Of a DNA stretch of 64,000 nucleotides, positions 49,350 through 63,400 are shown piece by piece. The position numbers were made by a program, and so were the translations under genes. The notes under the pieces are model-generated. The model worked only from the letters and a program-made list of their open reading frames with translations, was not told where the DNA came from and made no database searches. Numbering within the stretch: position 1 is the stretch's first letter; every line of letters begins with the position of its first letter. Origin of the DNA: Silurus meridionalis (Eukaryota; Chordata; Actinopteri; Siluriformes; Siluridae); NCBI RefSeq assembly GCF_014805685.1, contig NC_060891.1, positions 1,114,001 through 1,178,000 on the forward strand, given 5' to 3'.

Positions 49350-49373
49350 TAATTTGCATAATTATGCAAATTA
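49350..49373. promoter_or_regulatory. 24-bp perfect palindrome with two POU octamers
   Basis: The palindrome is two 12-bp arms, TAATTTGCATAA and its exact complement TTATGCAAATTA. Each arm contains the octamer ATTTGCAT/ATGCAAAT bound by Oct-type POU factors. It lies about 0.9 kb upstream of the proposed tiam2 first exon. Function is inferred only. Confidence 0.5.
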
Positions 49374-52300
49374 AGAGTCTGTTTTTAATTATTGAGTAGA
49401 ATTTATTTTTTAACTGAAAAACATTACTATACTCACTACATAGTGCAGACTTTTAGCATTTCTTTCCCTTAAGTAGCCATTTTAGGAAACGTACCATAAC
49501 ATGTACACGCAAAACACACGGTAGACGTGTACAGAATACCCATAATGCATTTTGTTTGTCTCTTTATTGTATAAATGTGTGTATTTTGTCCATTGGGTAA
49601 GTGTGCAGAGCATGGAGAACACTTACACACTGTGTGTGTGTGTGTGTGTGTGTATGTGTGTGCTAGTGTGAGGTTCTACCACTGGACCGGTCTCCAATTA
49701 TGTGCGATGGACTTTGACATCCTGCCCACTCAATCCCCAATCCTGAGACGATGCAGCCGTGACGAGGAGACACGCAGGACGTGTTTAGGACACGTTCGCC
49801 TCACTGAGGACACGGTCACGGTGTGTGTTAACATGCTGATTAACAATGAAAAAAAAAGTGCTGTTACTCTAACAAGCATCACCATGTGGCATGTGCCACA
49901 AGCACTCACGTTTATCTAATAAGCATGAAAATAGGGTCGTCATGGCGATTTAGTCACGTGACAGGTAGAGGATGGGATTGTTGAGCGGTGCGGCTTGTTA
50001 TTTTCACTCCCCTGTCCAGACATTAGCACCAAAACAACAATTGATTGCCGTTCTAATTTAGTGTGATAAAATACAAACGGCTGGGGGGAAACCGTGCACG
50101 TGTGTGCATGTGTGTGTGTGTGTGTGTATGTGCACGCAAAACGTGAAATAAAAGCCCTCTAATTTCACACTTCCCTTCTTCTGTTTCTCCACACCGCTCC
50201 TCTACAGCGATAGCTGCTAATGAATGTTCACAGAGGTGAATTAATTTTATTAAAGCGTGTTTCTTCGGACACGTTTACACTTAATTAAATAAAACGTGTC
50301 TTCAGGAAAAACCCGGCTTTCTGACGACACTAGTGGTTCTAACAGAAGGAGGAAGCAGTGGAAAGAACCTGGGAGGAAAATGAAACACTAGAGAAAACAA
50401 GAGGAACAGCTAAAAAAAATTTATGTAGAAGATCACAAGCAGAACAAAGCTCTTCATAAACCAGAAGCTAAAGGTTTTGTACATATATCTACAGTTCATC
50501 TTCTACTATAAGGGTTTTATGCTGGTTATGATGGAAACTCAAAATGAAAACCTTTGTAACCACTTCACTTCCTGTGATGTTCCTGTGAGAAACCTGGAGA
50601 ACCTGGGATGGAAAACTAAACACAGGAAAGAACACCTGAAGGCAGAATCAAAACATGAACCCTGGAACTGCTTTTCTTAAAAACATTTCACATTGAGGAT
50701 CAAACCATCTCAATCTCAACGATCCTACACGAGTTCCACATCACAGTGACATCCAAGACACAAGTTCAAATGCTGACCACGTCACAAACATCCATGACTG
50801 GAGGACAAACAAGCAAAACATCTTCCTCTCTCCTTCTTCATTTAAAAAGACAAGAGTGGATCTCTGAGCTCGTGTATGTGGAAGAGGGCAGATAGCGCTT
50901 TCCTCTGAGTGCTCTACACATCACCAGGAGCAACTCAAATAACTCAAAAGAGAAGATCTGAATCAGTACTCGAAAAGTGAACAAACAACCAGAGAGAATT
51001 TTATTTATTAATTTTTTAATTGTTTTGCTAACAGTAATAATATTAATTTACGAGATAGAAATATATAGAATCAAGTATTTGCTTTCATTTATTTATTTAT
51101 TTATTTATCGAATTAATTATTATTTTTAAATGTTTTTTTTAATCAGACCAATCATTTATTGCTATGAAGCTCATTTTGTATAGAAAATTGTCTTTTTAGT
51201 GCCATGCCTTCTAAATAAATCAGTTTTTCATGATGGTGTGTGGACAAAAGAATCAGAACCAGCAGCTTTCTGTAAAAAAACTTTTTTTTGTTTGTTTGTT
51301 TGTTTGTTTGTTTAAGAAAGAACAAAAATCGTGCTCGCGGTGAACAAACTAGAGGTTTTTAAAAATAAAAGGTAGGGGTGCAAACTTTTGCACTCAAATG
51401 TACCTGAGTGCAGCTTTTTTTTTTTTTTTTCCTGAAGATCACAGTGAAAAAGATAAAAAAGATGCTGAACAATGTTTAGTTTGAAAGTTTGTACACCCTA
51501 AAAGTTTCTGATTGAAGGGAAAAAAAAAAACACGTGAGTCTGTTTCTTCACAGTTTATATAAATATCTATATAAACAGAGGTCCTGGAAGTCACAATGTT
51601 TCAATCGTGAGCTAAAAGAGGTCGAGTTTGACATCTGATGGAGTTTAAACTACAATGGTAGAAGATACTGAAGAGAATGTGGGAGTGTGTATAGATATAG
51701 ATAAATATGTGTGTAAAAAAAGGCCCAGCTGTGAAGCACGACACAATACACAAGCGTATAAACTGTTTTTCTTTGTTGTCTTCGTTTTCCCCCTGAGGGT
51801 GTTTAGACTTTTTTGGACTGCGTTGTGAGTGTGTTTGGTGGTGTTTGATTGTGTTGTTTGATCGTCTCAGGTTTCACGAGAGTCATTGCCTGTGCCTCGA
51901 CACTCTGCGACTCTCTTTGTGTTTCTTCGTGAATGAACAATCGCGTTTTTTCCCCCCTCGCGTTGGGAGTCGGCGTGTTTCCGAGCCGCCGAGGCGTTTA
52001 GCCGTTGCTGTGTCAACACCGATATTTGTTTGAGGTCAGAATGATTAAAGTAACGCCCGAGCAGCACCTGCTGCAACACGATCCTGCGAACATTTCAGGA
52101 TGAGCGAGGTTCGAATCAGGGATCTTTCATTCTGAACAAATTCAAATGTATTCACTCACAGAAACTTTACTAATACAACAAAACGTCTATTAGACCACAC
52201 GCGAGAAATACAGAACAAACCCGGGGAACTTAATTACAACTAAAAAACACTCACAGCAACGTCTCCATGGCAACTTACTGAACAGTATAATCACGTGTAC

Positions 52301-53009
52301 ACAAATCCAGAACGTGTTATTTAGTCAAAAAAATTAACTCTCGCTTACATTATAGAAGCGAGAAACATTTCTAGCTTCCTTTTTCTCAACAACCTCTGTT
52401 TTTACTGTTAATAAGTTTATAATAAGAAATAATAGAAATGAGGAAAAGATTTACCTTTGGCATTGGAGACTCCTTCCCTCAACGTTAAACAAGTTCAATC
52501 ACAAAAACCCGTCAAAACGTTATACAGTAATCTACCGTTTTACCGCCGTTCGATTCTCACGTTTTATCATTTGCCACGTAGTTTGGCAGATTTTCCCGGT
52601 CTCTCACGGAGAGCACGATAGACCAAAACACTTACAGGGAATAGTTTTTAGTTTTATGGTGAAATAATAAAATGTATTAATAAAAATATAATAAAAAATG
52701 AAGTGAAATGTTAATACAGTATTGTACTGTATACACAAAATAGCATTTTTTCGCGTGGCATCTTTTATCACGTTTTTTTCGTTTATCGCGGGCGATTTTG
52801 GAACGTAACCACCACAAGCAAATAAATATGAATATCAGAATTATCATCTCGCAACGTTCCTGGGAATCACACTGGTGGCTCATAGCAGTTCCAGCTGAAG
52901 TGATGAAGGAAAGACAACAAGGTTTATTTCCTAAATGAATACCAAGAGCAATGTGAGGATTAAAATCGCATTACGAAACTGCGTTTTGGGGACCTGCGGA
53001 AAACGGCCC
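49374..53009. other. Upstream region without recognised gene
   Basis: Contains GT blocks (49631-49660, 50109-50130), AT-rich DNA (51000-51150), a (TTTG)n run (51292-51315) and poly-T/A tracts. 51780-52080 is somewhat CpG-rich, but no splice-supported exon was found. Confidence 0.55.
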
Positions 53010-53239
53010 CTGAACACTAGCAGGGTGCAGCAATGTACCTCTGAGCTTTGGTGTATTTTTGCATCTTCTTGTTTGTATGTCTTGAAGATCGTTTCTGCAC
53101 CAGGAATGTACCTTTAAATTTACATCCTGAAATTTTCTATCACTAGTGGTGCAGAAACGATCTTCAAGACGTACAAACAAGAAGATACAAAAATACACCA
53201 AAGCTCTGAGGTACATTGCTGCACCCTGCTAGTGTTCAG
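53010..53239. mobile_element. Fold-back element: 91-bp near-perfect hairpin
   Basis: Left arm 53010-53100 (begins CTGAACACTAGCAGGGTGCA) and right arm 53149-53239 are inverted copies with only three mismatches by eye; the loop is 48 bp. The loop contains GGAATGTACCTTTAAATT. No coding is visible. It is typical of a young fold-back MITE, and a transcript would give a long double-stranded stem. The short target duplication is not clear. Confidence 0.85.
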
Positions 53240-53883
53240 TTGGAGCGACAAAGCATTTGCACTCTTTTAGATATACTCCTGTACCTTGATTTTTCAGTGT
53301 GTGTGTGTGTGTGTGTGTACGTTTCTAAAAGTCCTGTGTGTACAAGTAAGGAATGAACTTTGCTCAGAGTTGAGGCAAAGCCTTAAAATGTAAACAGTGC
53401 ATGTGGATAATGTCCATGTCTCTGGATGAAGTGTAGACCACCATCGTACCTCAGACACACAAAACCGGGTGGTCCTGCATCACCTTCTCACACCATTCTG
53501 TCATGCTTATCACATCTCTGTGACTCGCTTGGTGCTCCCTATGCACAGTATCACACACAGCGTTCTGAAACGAAGCTCTCCACACACAGAGGAACATGCG
53601 TTCCTATTTTCGGCAGCACTGCGCATCGGGGAAGAAACCCCTCATGGCTGAGTGCCAGATTCGGTTTCTCATTTTCACCACTGCTGTCCGGGAAAGGCTT
53701 CCTGCCTGTGTGTGTAAATGTGTGAAATGAAGTAGGGGGAGAGAAGGATGGAGAAACAGCGCTCGGGTCAACTGAGCATGAGCTGCTCCTAATCAATACA
53801 ACGAGCTGAGGAAAGGGAGAGGAGAGGAATAACCTGAAACGCAGATCCACACTGACTCATAAAATCCCTGTCGCAGTGGGAAT

Positions 53884-53886
<3 letters not shown>

Positions 53887-53927
<41 letters not shown>
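53887..53927. repeat. (GA)n microsatellite
   Basis: About 20 GA units; a second GA tract of about 28 units lies at 55602-55657. Confidence 0.97.
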
Positions 53928-53931
<4 letters not shown>

Positions 53932-54129
53932 CCATGCTGCCTCAGCACTCCACTCATACACTCCCTTTCTCGTTTTTATTCTTCACCTAGGAAACAAAGA
54001 GAAGGTACTGAATAATAGGGCATTAGTGCCACTCAGTCTTCCCTACAACCAAGAAGCTTCTCTTCACATCCACTAAAATTAGATTTGGAGCCATTTGGAG
54101 ACTTCTCTACATTTGAAATCTGAGGTTTC

Positions 54130-55015
54130 GCTCAAAAAACGTGCAGTGCCTTCTAGGCTAAGAAACCAGATGTAGTACAGTAAGAAAACCAGATGAAGTA
54201 CCCAGAATAATTCTCCACTATAAAGGGGGATGGGGGGTGGATGCAGGAAAATGAGATGAAATGCCTTGTAGGTTTCTACATCAAAGGGGAAAAATATAAA
54301 GTGCCCTATTGGCTTCCCTGCACCCTCATAAATGAGCTGTAGTGCCCCTTGGTTTATCCTACATGCAGAAATAATGAGATGTAGTGCCCTATAGGCTTCT
54401 CTTCACATCACAAAAAAATGAGATTTGGTGCCCTATAGACTTCCCTACATTTGACAATTCTTACAACATACTAAATGTTTTATAGGCTTCCCCTCATTAA
54501 CAAAAACAAAAAGTTGTAATCTCAGATATGTTTCCCTATATGTAAGAAAACCAGATACAGCACTTTGCACATTTCTTACAATAAATAAATAAGAGATGTA
54601 GTGCCCTTTAGGCCTCCCTACATGCAGAAAATGTACATGACATGCCTTGTGGGTCTCTCTACAGCAAAAAAGAAAAAATATAAAGTGCCCTTCCTGGCAT
54701 CCAAGAAAATGAGATTTAGTGCCCTATAGGCTTCGGTGCATGCAGGAAAGAGACATGAAATGTCTTGTAGGTGTATTAGAGGAAAAGATATAAAGTTCCC
54801 TACTGGCTTCCCAACATCCAAGAAAATTATATCTAGTGCCCTATAGGCGTTCCAACATGCAGGAAAATAAGATGTAATGGCTTTTAGGTGTCGTTACATC
54901 AAAAGGGAAAAGAATATATTGTCCAACTGTCTTCCCTGCACCAAAGGTACTGAGATACAGTGCCCTATAGGGTTTCCTACACGCAGGAAAATGAAATGTA
55001 GTACATTACAAATAA
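54130..55015. repeat. Degenerate 40-bp repeat arranged as a 120-bp higher-order unit
   Basis: Three related 40-bp monomers alternate: GATGTAGTGCCCTATAGGCT-type, GATGAAATGCCTTGTAGGT-type and ATATAAAGTGCCCTATTGGC-type, each followed by a CTACATGCAGGAAAATG-like end. The first type recurs at about 54594, 54713, 54829 and 54952, giving a period of 116-123 bp. Divergence is high, so the array is old. Confidence 0.8.
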
Positions 55016-55599
55016 TCCCGTGCGCTATCCTGATGGGCATGATGACCAAACCAAAACTCCACGTTAAACAAAGTGCAAACAAAGTGAACAGAGGCATTTG
55101 GACAAAATGCTGATCACGATGAAAAGCGGTATGGAATCATTCACGTGAGTATATAAATATGACGTAAAAGTGAAATGAAAAAAATAGCTAACTCGATCGA
55201 TTTTATATCAGTATCATCCTTCATGTCATGAGTCGCGAGCGTATCCCGAGTGTTTATCCCCTGACGACACAGATGTCACTTCCTGTCTTGGCTTTCAGAA
55301 AGGATCAAATCTCGGTTTTCCTTTTTTTTTTACGCATCAAGGAGCGAATTAAAATGAGAGTCTGGTCAGATTTTCACACTTCCGTCTTTAATCTGGGGCT
55401 CGTCTGCTCGGGGCAGAGGGGGTGGACGAGGAGAGAGGCTACAGATGTCCGCAGTCATTAATAAACATGATGTTGAATAATTAAATCCAGTAAGTGGGGG
55501 GAATATTGATGCAGTAAACTGGTGGAGCAGATTGGAGCAGCCACAGGGGAGGAGAACGAAACGTCGCGAAATGTCACGGCTAACAGAGAACGACAGAGC

Positions 55600-55661
<62 letters not shown>

Positions 55662-56035
55662 ATAAAGTTGGGAACGACTGTTCATAGCCGCCATAAGCAA
55701 AATGTAATTGTTGTGAAATCGCTATTGAAAAAGCTCGGAATGTGCGTTTACATGAAACTACATGAGTTTGGTGTAGAAACAGTAACGCAGTCATTACAAC
55801 GTGAAAAACGGCAGAGAGACAAAAAAGTCTTTCACCAACACTGAACTTCCTTTAAAAAAAAAAGGATAATAACAATCGATATACTGTGTAACTGAACACA
55901 TTTCCCAGTGTCACACAGCAACAAACATCTCTTTGTCTTCAGAATCAGAATCCTTTATTGATCCCAAAGAGCGAAATTGTGGGAAAATTACAAAAATGCA
56001 AATAAATATATTAAGTTGTTTATTAAGCGAAAAAG
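55015..56035. other. Gene-free stretch between repeat arrays
   Basis: Contains a (GA)n tract (55602-55657) and, at 55940-55990, AGAATCCTTTATTGATCCCA with GCGAAATTGTGGG, the 3' terminal module of a common fish retroelement that leads directly into the 24-bp tandem repeat. Confidence 0.55.
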
Positions 56036-56385
56036 AATTGTGTAGCAGTAATAATAAAGAAATGTGTAGCAGTAATAATAAAGAATTGTGTAGCAGTAAT
56101 AAAGAATTGTGTAGCAGTAATAATAAAGAAATGTGTAGCAGTAATAATAAAGAATTGTGTAGCAGTAATAAAGAATTGTGTAGCAGTAATAATAAAGAAT
56201 TGTGTAGTAATAATAAAGAATTGTGTAGTAATAATAAAGAATTGTGTAGCAGTAATAATAAAGAATTGTGTCGCAGTAATAATAAATAATTGTGTAGCAG
56301 TAATAATAAATAATTGTGTCGCAGTAATAATAAAGAATTGTGTAGCAGTAATAATAAAGAATTGTGTCGCAGTAATAAAACATGG
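56036..56385. repeat. 24-bp tandem repeat (with 21-bp variants), about 15 units
   Basis: The unit is GAATTGTGTAGCAGTAATAA followed by TAAA. Shorter units lack one AAT or the GCA triplet, and the late units carry TAG to TCG changes. It follows a retroelement 3' end, as do many 3'-tail-derived minisatellites. Confidence 0.92.
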
Positions 56386-56469
56386 CAGAAGTCAGACTAC
56401 AATGATGGCTAAAAAAGTTATTGCACATGTTACCATTATTATTATTATTTTATTAGTAGTATTATTATT

Positions 56470-56830
56470 AAGAAAATGAGATATAATGCCCTTTAGGCTT
56501 CCCTACATGCAGAAAAAATCACATGAAATGACTCCTTTTTTTCCTCATTGTTGTCAAGATAGCAACAAGACATTTTGTATCATTTTCCTGCATGTAGGGA
56601 AGCCTAAAGGGCACTAGATTTAGTTTTCTCAGGTACAAGGAAGCCAATATGGCACTTTATATTTAAGAGAAAAATATATAAAGACAAATTGCCGTATTGA
56701 CTTCCCTGTACCTGAGAAAACTAAATCTAGTGCCCTTTAGGTTTCCCTACATGAGAGGAAATGCCTTGTAGGTGTCTTTATATCAAAGGGAAAAATATAA
56801 AGTGCCCTGTGGGCTTCCTTGTCATGTCTT
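56470..56830. repeat. Outlying copies of the 40/120-bp repeat, including an inverted pair
   Basis: Monomers identical in type to 54130-55015 recur here. The left arm 56591-56662 (starting CATGTAGGGAAGCCTAAAGG) and the right arm 56676-56753 (ending CTTTAGGTTTCCCTACATG) are inverted and can form a hairpin of about 70 bp with a short loop. Confidence 0.75.
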
Positions 56831-58206
56831 TTTCGCTCATGTTTAAATGCATGCTATATACCTATACAGTACAATGAAGGAGTTTCAGCATCTGAACACA
56901 AACAGGAAGTGGTGTTAACCCTCAGGGCAGAGAGGGTGTATGTGTGTGCTATTAGCGTGAGGGCGGTGAAGGTGGAGAACCACGTGTAAAGACCTGAGGG
57001 AGCCTTAAAACAGAGTGTGAAGAAGATCGGATCAGGAAGGGCTGAGAGAAAACCTTTATCGCAAGCACGTGTATTTCGGTACGCAACACACAAGAACGTG
57101 TCCAACGTTTGAAATCCATTTCTCCAAGATAAATGTTTGCGAGTCGCCTCGTTCACGTGAACCAGCCTTGTTTTCAGACAAAGTTCTAGGACTTTCCTAT
57201 CATCAATATACGGAATTGGAAATGAATGTCGTCCAATTGAACAAAGATACAATAATAATTCCAAACTTCTTGTTTTCTATTTTCTTTTTTTTATCTTTGG
57301 GACAATTTTATTAGTTTTGAGTATAAATTCAGAGTATAAATGTTCATGTTATAAATTCATCCCTATACATTTATTCCTAGGAGTTTATGGAGGTGGTGGA
57401 AAAAACACACACTGCGAGAACGTTTGAGGGAGAAAACCTCGAGAAGAACCAGACGTTCTAACCTGCAGTGAGGTGGAATTCTGGTGATGTAAATGATTTC
57501 AGCTTTAGATCTAGATGGAGAACAACATACAGTAGATAAAAAGGAAAGTTTTGTAAATATAAAGAAAAAAAAAAGATATTGGTGCAACATGTCATCCGTT
57601 AAATTACATCACCAGGGGAAAAAATGCTTTTTGATGATTCCATGATCTCAAGGTGGCTCATGTTCACATCACTGGAGCGTAAAAAAATTAAAAATAAATA
57701 AAAAACATTCATTACATTCTGATTCGAGAAAGAATGAAATGAAAAGGCTGAAATCACACGTTTACTCCCATCGACGCCTGTATTCTTTCCTATCCGTCAC
57801 GTGTTTCCGATCCGTGATGGCTAGAAAATATTGGTGTTTTTTGTGTTTTGATTTAATTAGATGTGCATCCCTGCTGTGATGTGCCTGAGATCTTTGTGAA
57901 ATGCAAATTGCTTGTTTAAGTGGCTCTGGTGTCATACTGAAGCCCCTGTCCAGCTGACCCCTGACCCCCTACAGAGCAGCTTCCTGCCCTCCATCACCCT
58001 GCCAGACTGAGAGACAGACGAGTCTAAGCTTCAGAAACGAAAAAAAAAAAAAGACATCAGGTCGAGGACGCTGGACTGAACAATGAGTCTAATTTAAAAC
58101 TATAAAACGCTTTGTGGAATAATGAGATCATTCAGGTCATTTTACTTTCTCTCCTGTTCTGTATGTATGCATTTGCATAGTATATATATTTATAGTTATA
58201 TATTTA
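56831..58206. other. Gene-free upstream region
   Basis: Unremarkable AT-rich DNA. ORFs on either strand here lack similarity or splice support. Confidence 0.55.
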
Positions 58207-58848
58207 CCGTAATTCCCAGACTATTAAACGCACCCATATATAAGCCGCACCCACTGAATTGCCCCACTGCGTCTACACTGAAACTAATGAACTTTACACA
58301 GGCTTTAATGAAAGACAGTGTCTGTTACACGGCTTGTATCTAAACAGTAGCCTACCAAGAAAGTCATTGTTCACTGTCTTCCTCCTTCCTTTCACAACTA
58401 TTTCTCTCGGGAGTTTTTCTTTTGGCATCGTCGTGCGTTTAAAAATCACCATCGGTGAAGCTTTTCTCCCGATGCCGTGCAGCTCAGAACACAGGTGAAG
58501 TGTGTTTTTTCATGCCCGGTTGTTTTCAGCGTGACGAATGATTCTCATTTCCTGTAGACAGTCCGAGTGAGCGGCAGGTCAAACGTCAGAGGAACATCAT
58601 CCATATTTATGATGTGGTGCGGCCCGATTTAGTGGGAGCGCATCTGATTTAATATAAAGAGTTTCATTGGTTCACCTGAACCCGTTCTGCAATTTCATTG
58701 GTCTGTTATGGGGCGCAGTTTTTTGGCTTGAAGCTTGTGAAACCGGGAAAAACCCAGGAAAAATCCGTAAATTAGCCGCTTCGCTGTTTAAGCTGTGGGG
58801 TTCAAAGCGCGGGGAAAAAAGTAGCGGCTTATAGTCCGGAAAATACGG
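58207..58848 (-). mobile_element. Pogo-like non-autonomous transposon, copy 2
   Basis: About 90% identical by eye to copy 1 over most of its length, but with a roughly 50-bp deletion after CCGCACCCACTGAATT. It has the same inverted ends and TA flanks (CCGTAATTCCCAGACTATTA; TAGTCCGGAAAATACGG). The transposase-like minus frame is present but interrupted. The right TA (58849-58850) is followed 2 bp later by the TA duplicated by the Tc1 insertion. Confidence 0.75.
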
Positions 58849-58854
58849 TAATTA

Positions 58855-60454
<1,600 letters not shown>

Positions 60455-60456
60455 TA

Positions 60457-63400
60457 TAATTGCTGCATTGAGCAGTGGTACACAAACCATGTAGACACTC
60501 AGTATCCAAAGTAGTGATTTATTATAACTCTAATGTTCCTATTATAATTTTTATCACAAGACTCTTTACTTAATCACCTCAGTTTATGTGTAAAGACTCG
60601 AATGTGACTCTCAGCACACTGATCTATTAATAGAATGATATTAATGACTCAAACACTGATTGATTTCTATTACAATTATCATGAGCCCAAAACCTTCTTT
60701 TCAACTACTTCAAAAAATGGTGTAAATGAGGTCACGTGTGTTGTGGTAAGTTCGAGTTTCTTCGTCATTTATTCCTCTCTAAATGTTCTGCTTGATGTTG
60801 AACTGATGCACCAATCAGAACGCGTGTTTCACCTGTTACGTTTTTTTATCCTCATAAATCACATTGAGATCCTTTCTGTCCACCGCTGGGGTGGAGTTTA
60901 AAGTCTAAAACCTTGCTAAAGTTCTCACTTCTCTCTGTCCAGGCCCGACTCCAGAACAGAAAGAAAGCGTGTAATTTCTTTCCTTTTGATGCAGAAATCT
61001 TGGGTGTGAACGCGCCAAAGCCAAAGGTAGCAATAAAACACTTGATCACACGGTTGGCCGACGTCCTAAAAGGGATCTGTATTTAAAATGGTACAGTCAC
61101 AGCAGAAAAAGATCGAGATAATTAGAGGCAGAACAGTTGTGTAATGGAATCAGAGCTCTATAACAAACCCCCTTCGATCGCCGGCTTCATAATCCGTAAC
61201 TGAAATTGACTCAGGATTTTTTTGCTTTTTAATCTACAAAAAAAAAAAAAAAAAGGCCCATAGTGAAGCATGCTGGTGGTAGCATCATGGTTCTTTACTA
61301 TCGTGGTTTATCTCTGATTAATCCCCGCTTGAAACACTTCAGATGACACTACATGTGCGGGACAAGCTCCTTTAGGTTAGGATTAGCTTTTATTCCCAAA
61401 CTTTGATCGAAACTTCTCCAGAATGGTGTCTGTTTTGCTGCTTGACAACCAACCTATGTTCCTACACAAACCGGTGTATTTATATTATATTGATTATAAT
61501 TACACACAGACCAACTCCACACTGGTCCTAAAAGCCCAAGAACTAATTTAGAAGTTTTACAAAAAATATTTACTCGTACAGTTTTTTTTTTTATAAATCC
61601 ACATCGAGTCTATTTTAGTACCAGGGTGTAAAATATACAACGTGCAAATGTTCGAGAGTGCAAATACTTTTAAGTGTTCTGTATGTAAGAACAGACAGAA
61701 GGAGAGAGAACAGCACAGTATCTACAGGGCCAACGACCAGAACCGACACCAGAAGAGAAGTGCGTTCGATGCAGTGACCAGCGTGTGCGCGACCTCTAGT
61801 GGACAAACTCAACATGACAACTCAAAGCCACCAGATTTTAAGTTACATGAAAAACCGGCTTTAGATCTGACATTTGCATCCAACGTTTACTTTATAATCC
61901 AATACTGAACGTCTTGTACTTGATTTTGGTTTCCCAAAAATTCAATGTTGATTGCGGTGTAAAGGGGTTCATCACTTCATTTCTAACGAAAGAGCGATGT
62001 GGTGTCTCATCGGCAAAATCAGCTTCAAAGTTGAAACTTTCCTACTAAATAGTACACGTTCAACAGCATCTACTGATCATCTGATAAACCGATATCCAGC
62101 AGATGAATGTCTCTACTGCTGCAGTGCATTCTGGGAATCTGAGTTGATCATCACACCAACAAAAACAAAACTTCTACACTGGATTTCGAAATAAATCTCA
62201 GCAAATATTCACTAAGGATTCGCTTTATTTTATTGCACTTGGAACATCACAGGCATCGCAAAAAAAAAAAACCTCTAGGGACGAAATCTATTTCTGTTTT
62301 TACCTTGACATATACATTTTTGGTTATAGATTTGGTTATAGATCTGGACAAGCAGGAAAAATGCGCCATATTTCATCTCATCCTGGCCATAAAGACCTGA
62401 CGAGCTGCAGATTGATGTCCAGCTTCACAAACGTTCACTCTGTCTGTCCATCAAGCAGGACCAGTTATTACAGACGTGGGTTGTTTAGCTCAGTTTCACA
62501 ACATTCCACCAATTTGGGTCACATTGGGTAAGCAAAAATCCCCAACACGCCCGAATGCAAGGTTTCTCCAGAAGCAGCCAAACATGAACTCGGGATCTTT
62601 TTCTCAGGAACCGTGAGATTAATTAAACCTCGGTGCCTGAGCCTGGAGAAAGGTGTGTTTAAAAGATTCAGGAAGGTAAAAATAATGATTGCCAAGTCAA
62701 ATCAAGAAGCAGGCAGAGTTTATAAAAACGCTGCGGTGGCTGGAACGCGTCAATGACCACCACCAGACCACCTCACGCAGGCTTTTATCATCTCCCAACA
62801 TGTCTAACAAGCATGTTCTCGCTGCTTTTTTTTGTCTTGTTTTCATTCTGTACATGTGGGGTCTGAAGAAGCTTCGCGACACCGCGTGAGACAGGAAGTG
62901 TGTAAATGTTGCGGACGAACGTGGAAGAAATAAATCCAGAGGGTTCAGACCTGCAGCTCAGCTTCTGAAACCTTCACACAAATTCTCAATCTGTATTTTT
63001 TAAATTTTCTGAAATTTTTTGGGTCACTGATGATTTTTAGGGTTACTTTTTTTGCTACATCTCTTCAATTTGCTCAACAATCACATTTTTGGGAAAGAGG
63101 GAAAACTGTTCCACACGTTGAGAAGCAGAACTGCTTTATATAAAGGAAATGGTTTTGTTGGCTCCAGTTTTCTACACAAATCAGTTTGGCTTTAGGATCG
63201 AGTCCTCCGTTGGATCTGTTAGTAATGGAAGTGAAGGTCTGATGCTATTTCATGCTCAAGTTACTGACACTGTTAAAGAGTTGGATCCTCGTGCTACACA
63301 TGGACAAAAATTTTGGTCATGTGACAAAATATTTCCGAGCCAAACGCACTCCTTTTATGATCGTCCAAGTTTCTGCAAGTTATTTTCGTGTATGTGCTTC

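Noticed and set aside
48812..49374. 97- and 153-codon plus-strand ORFs
   Set aside because: They run through a MITE; the text is transposon-derived and not conserved protein.
56854..57264. 136-codon minus-strand ORF
   Set aside because: No domain, no Kozak-supported gene structure and no similarity that I recognise.
61255..61300. Full Tc1 element near the right end
   Set aside because: Only about 30 bp of Tc1-like text (GAAGCATGCTGGTGGTAGCA) is present, with no ends.
62689..62889. 66-codon ORF with a hydrophobic segment (possible small membrane protein)
   Set aside because: Single short ORF without conservation evidence; a competing minus-strand ORF covers the same bases.
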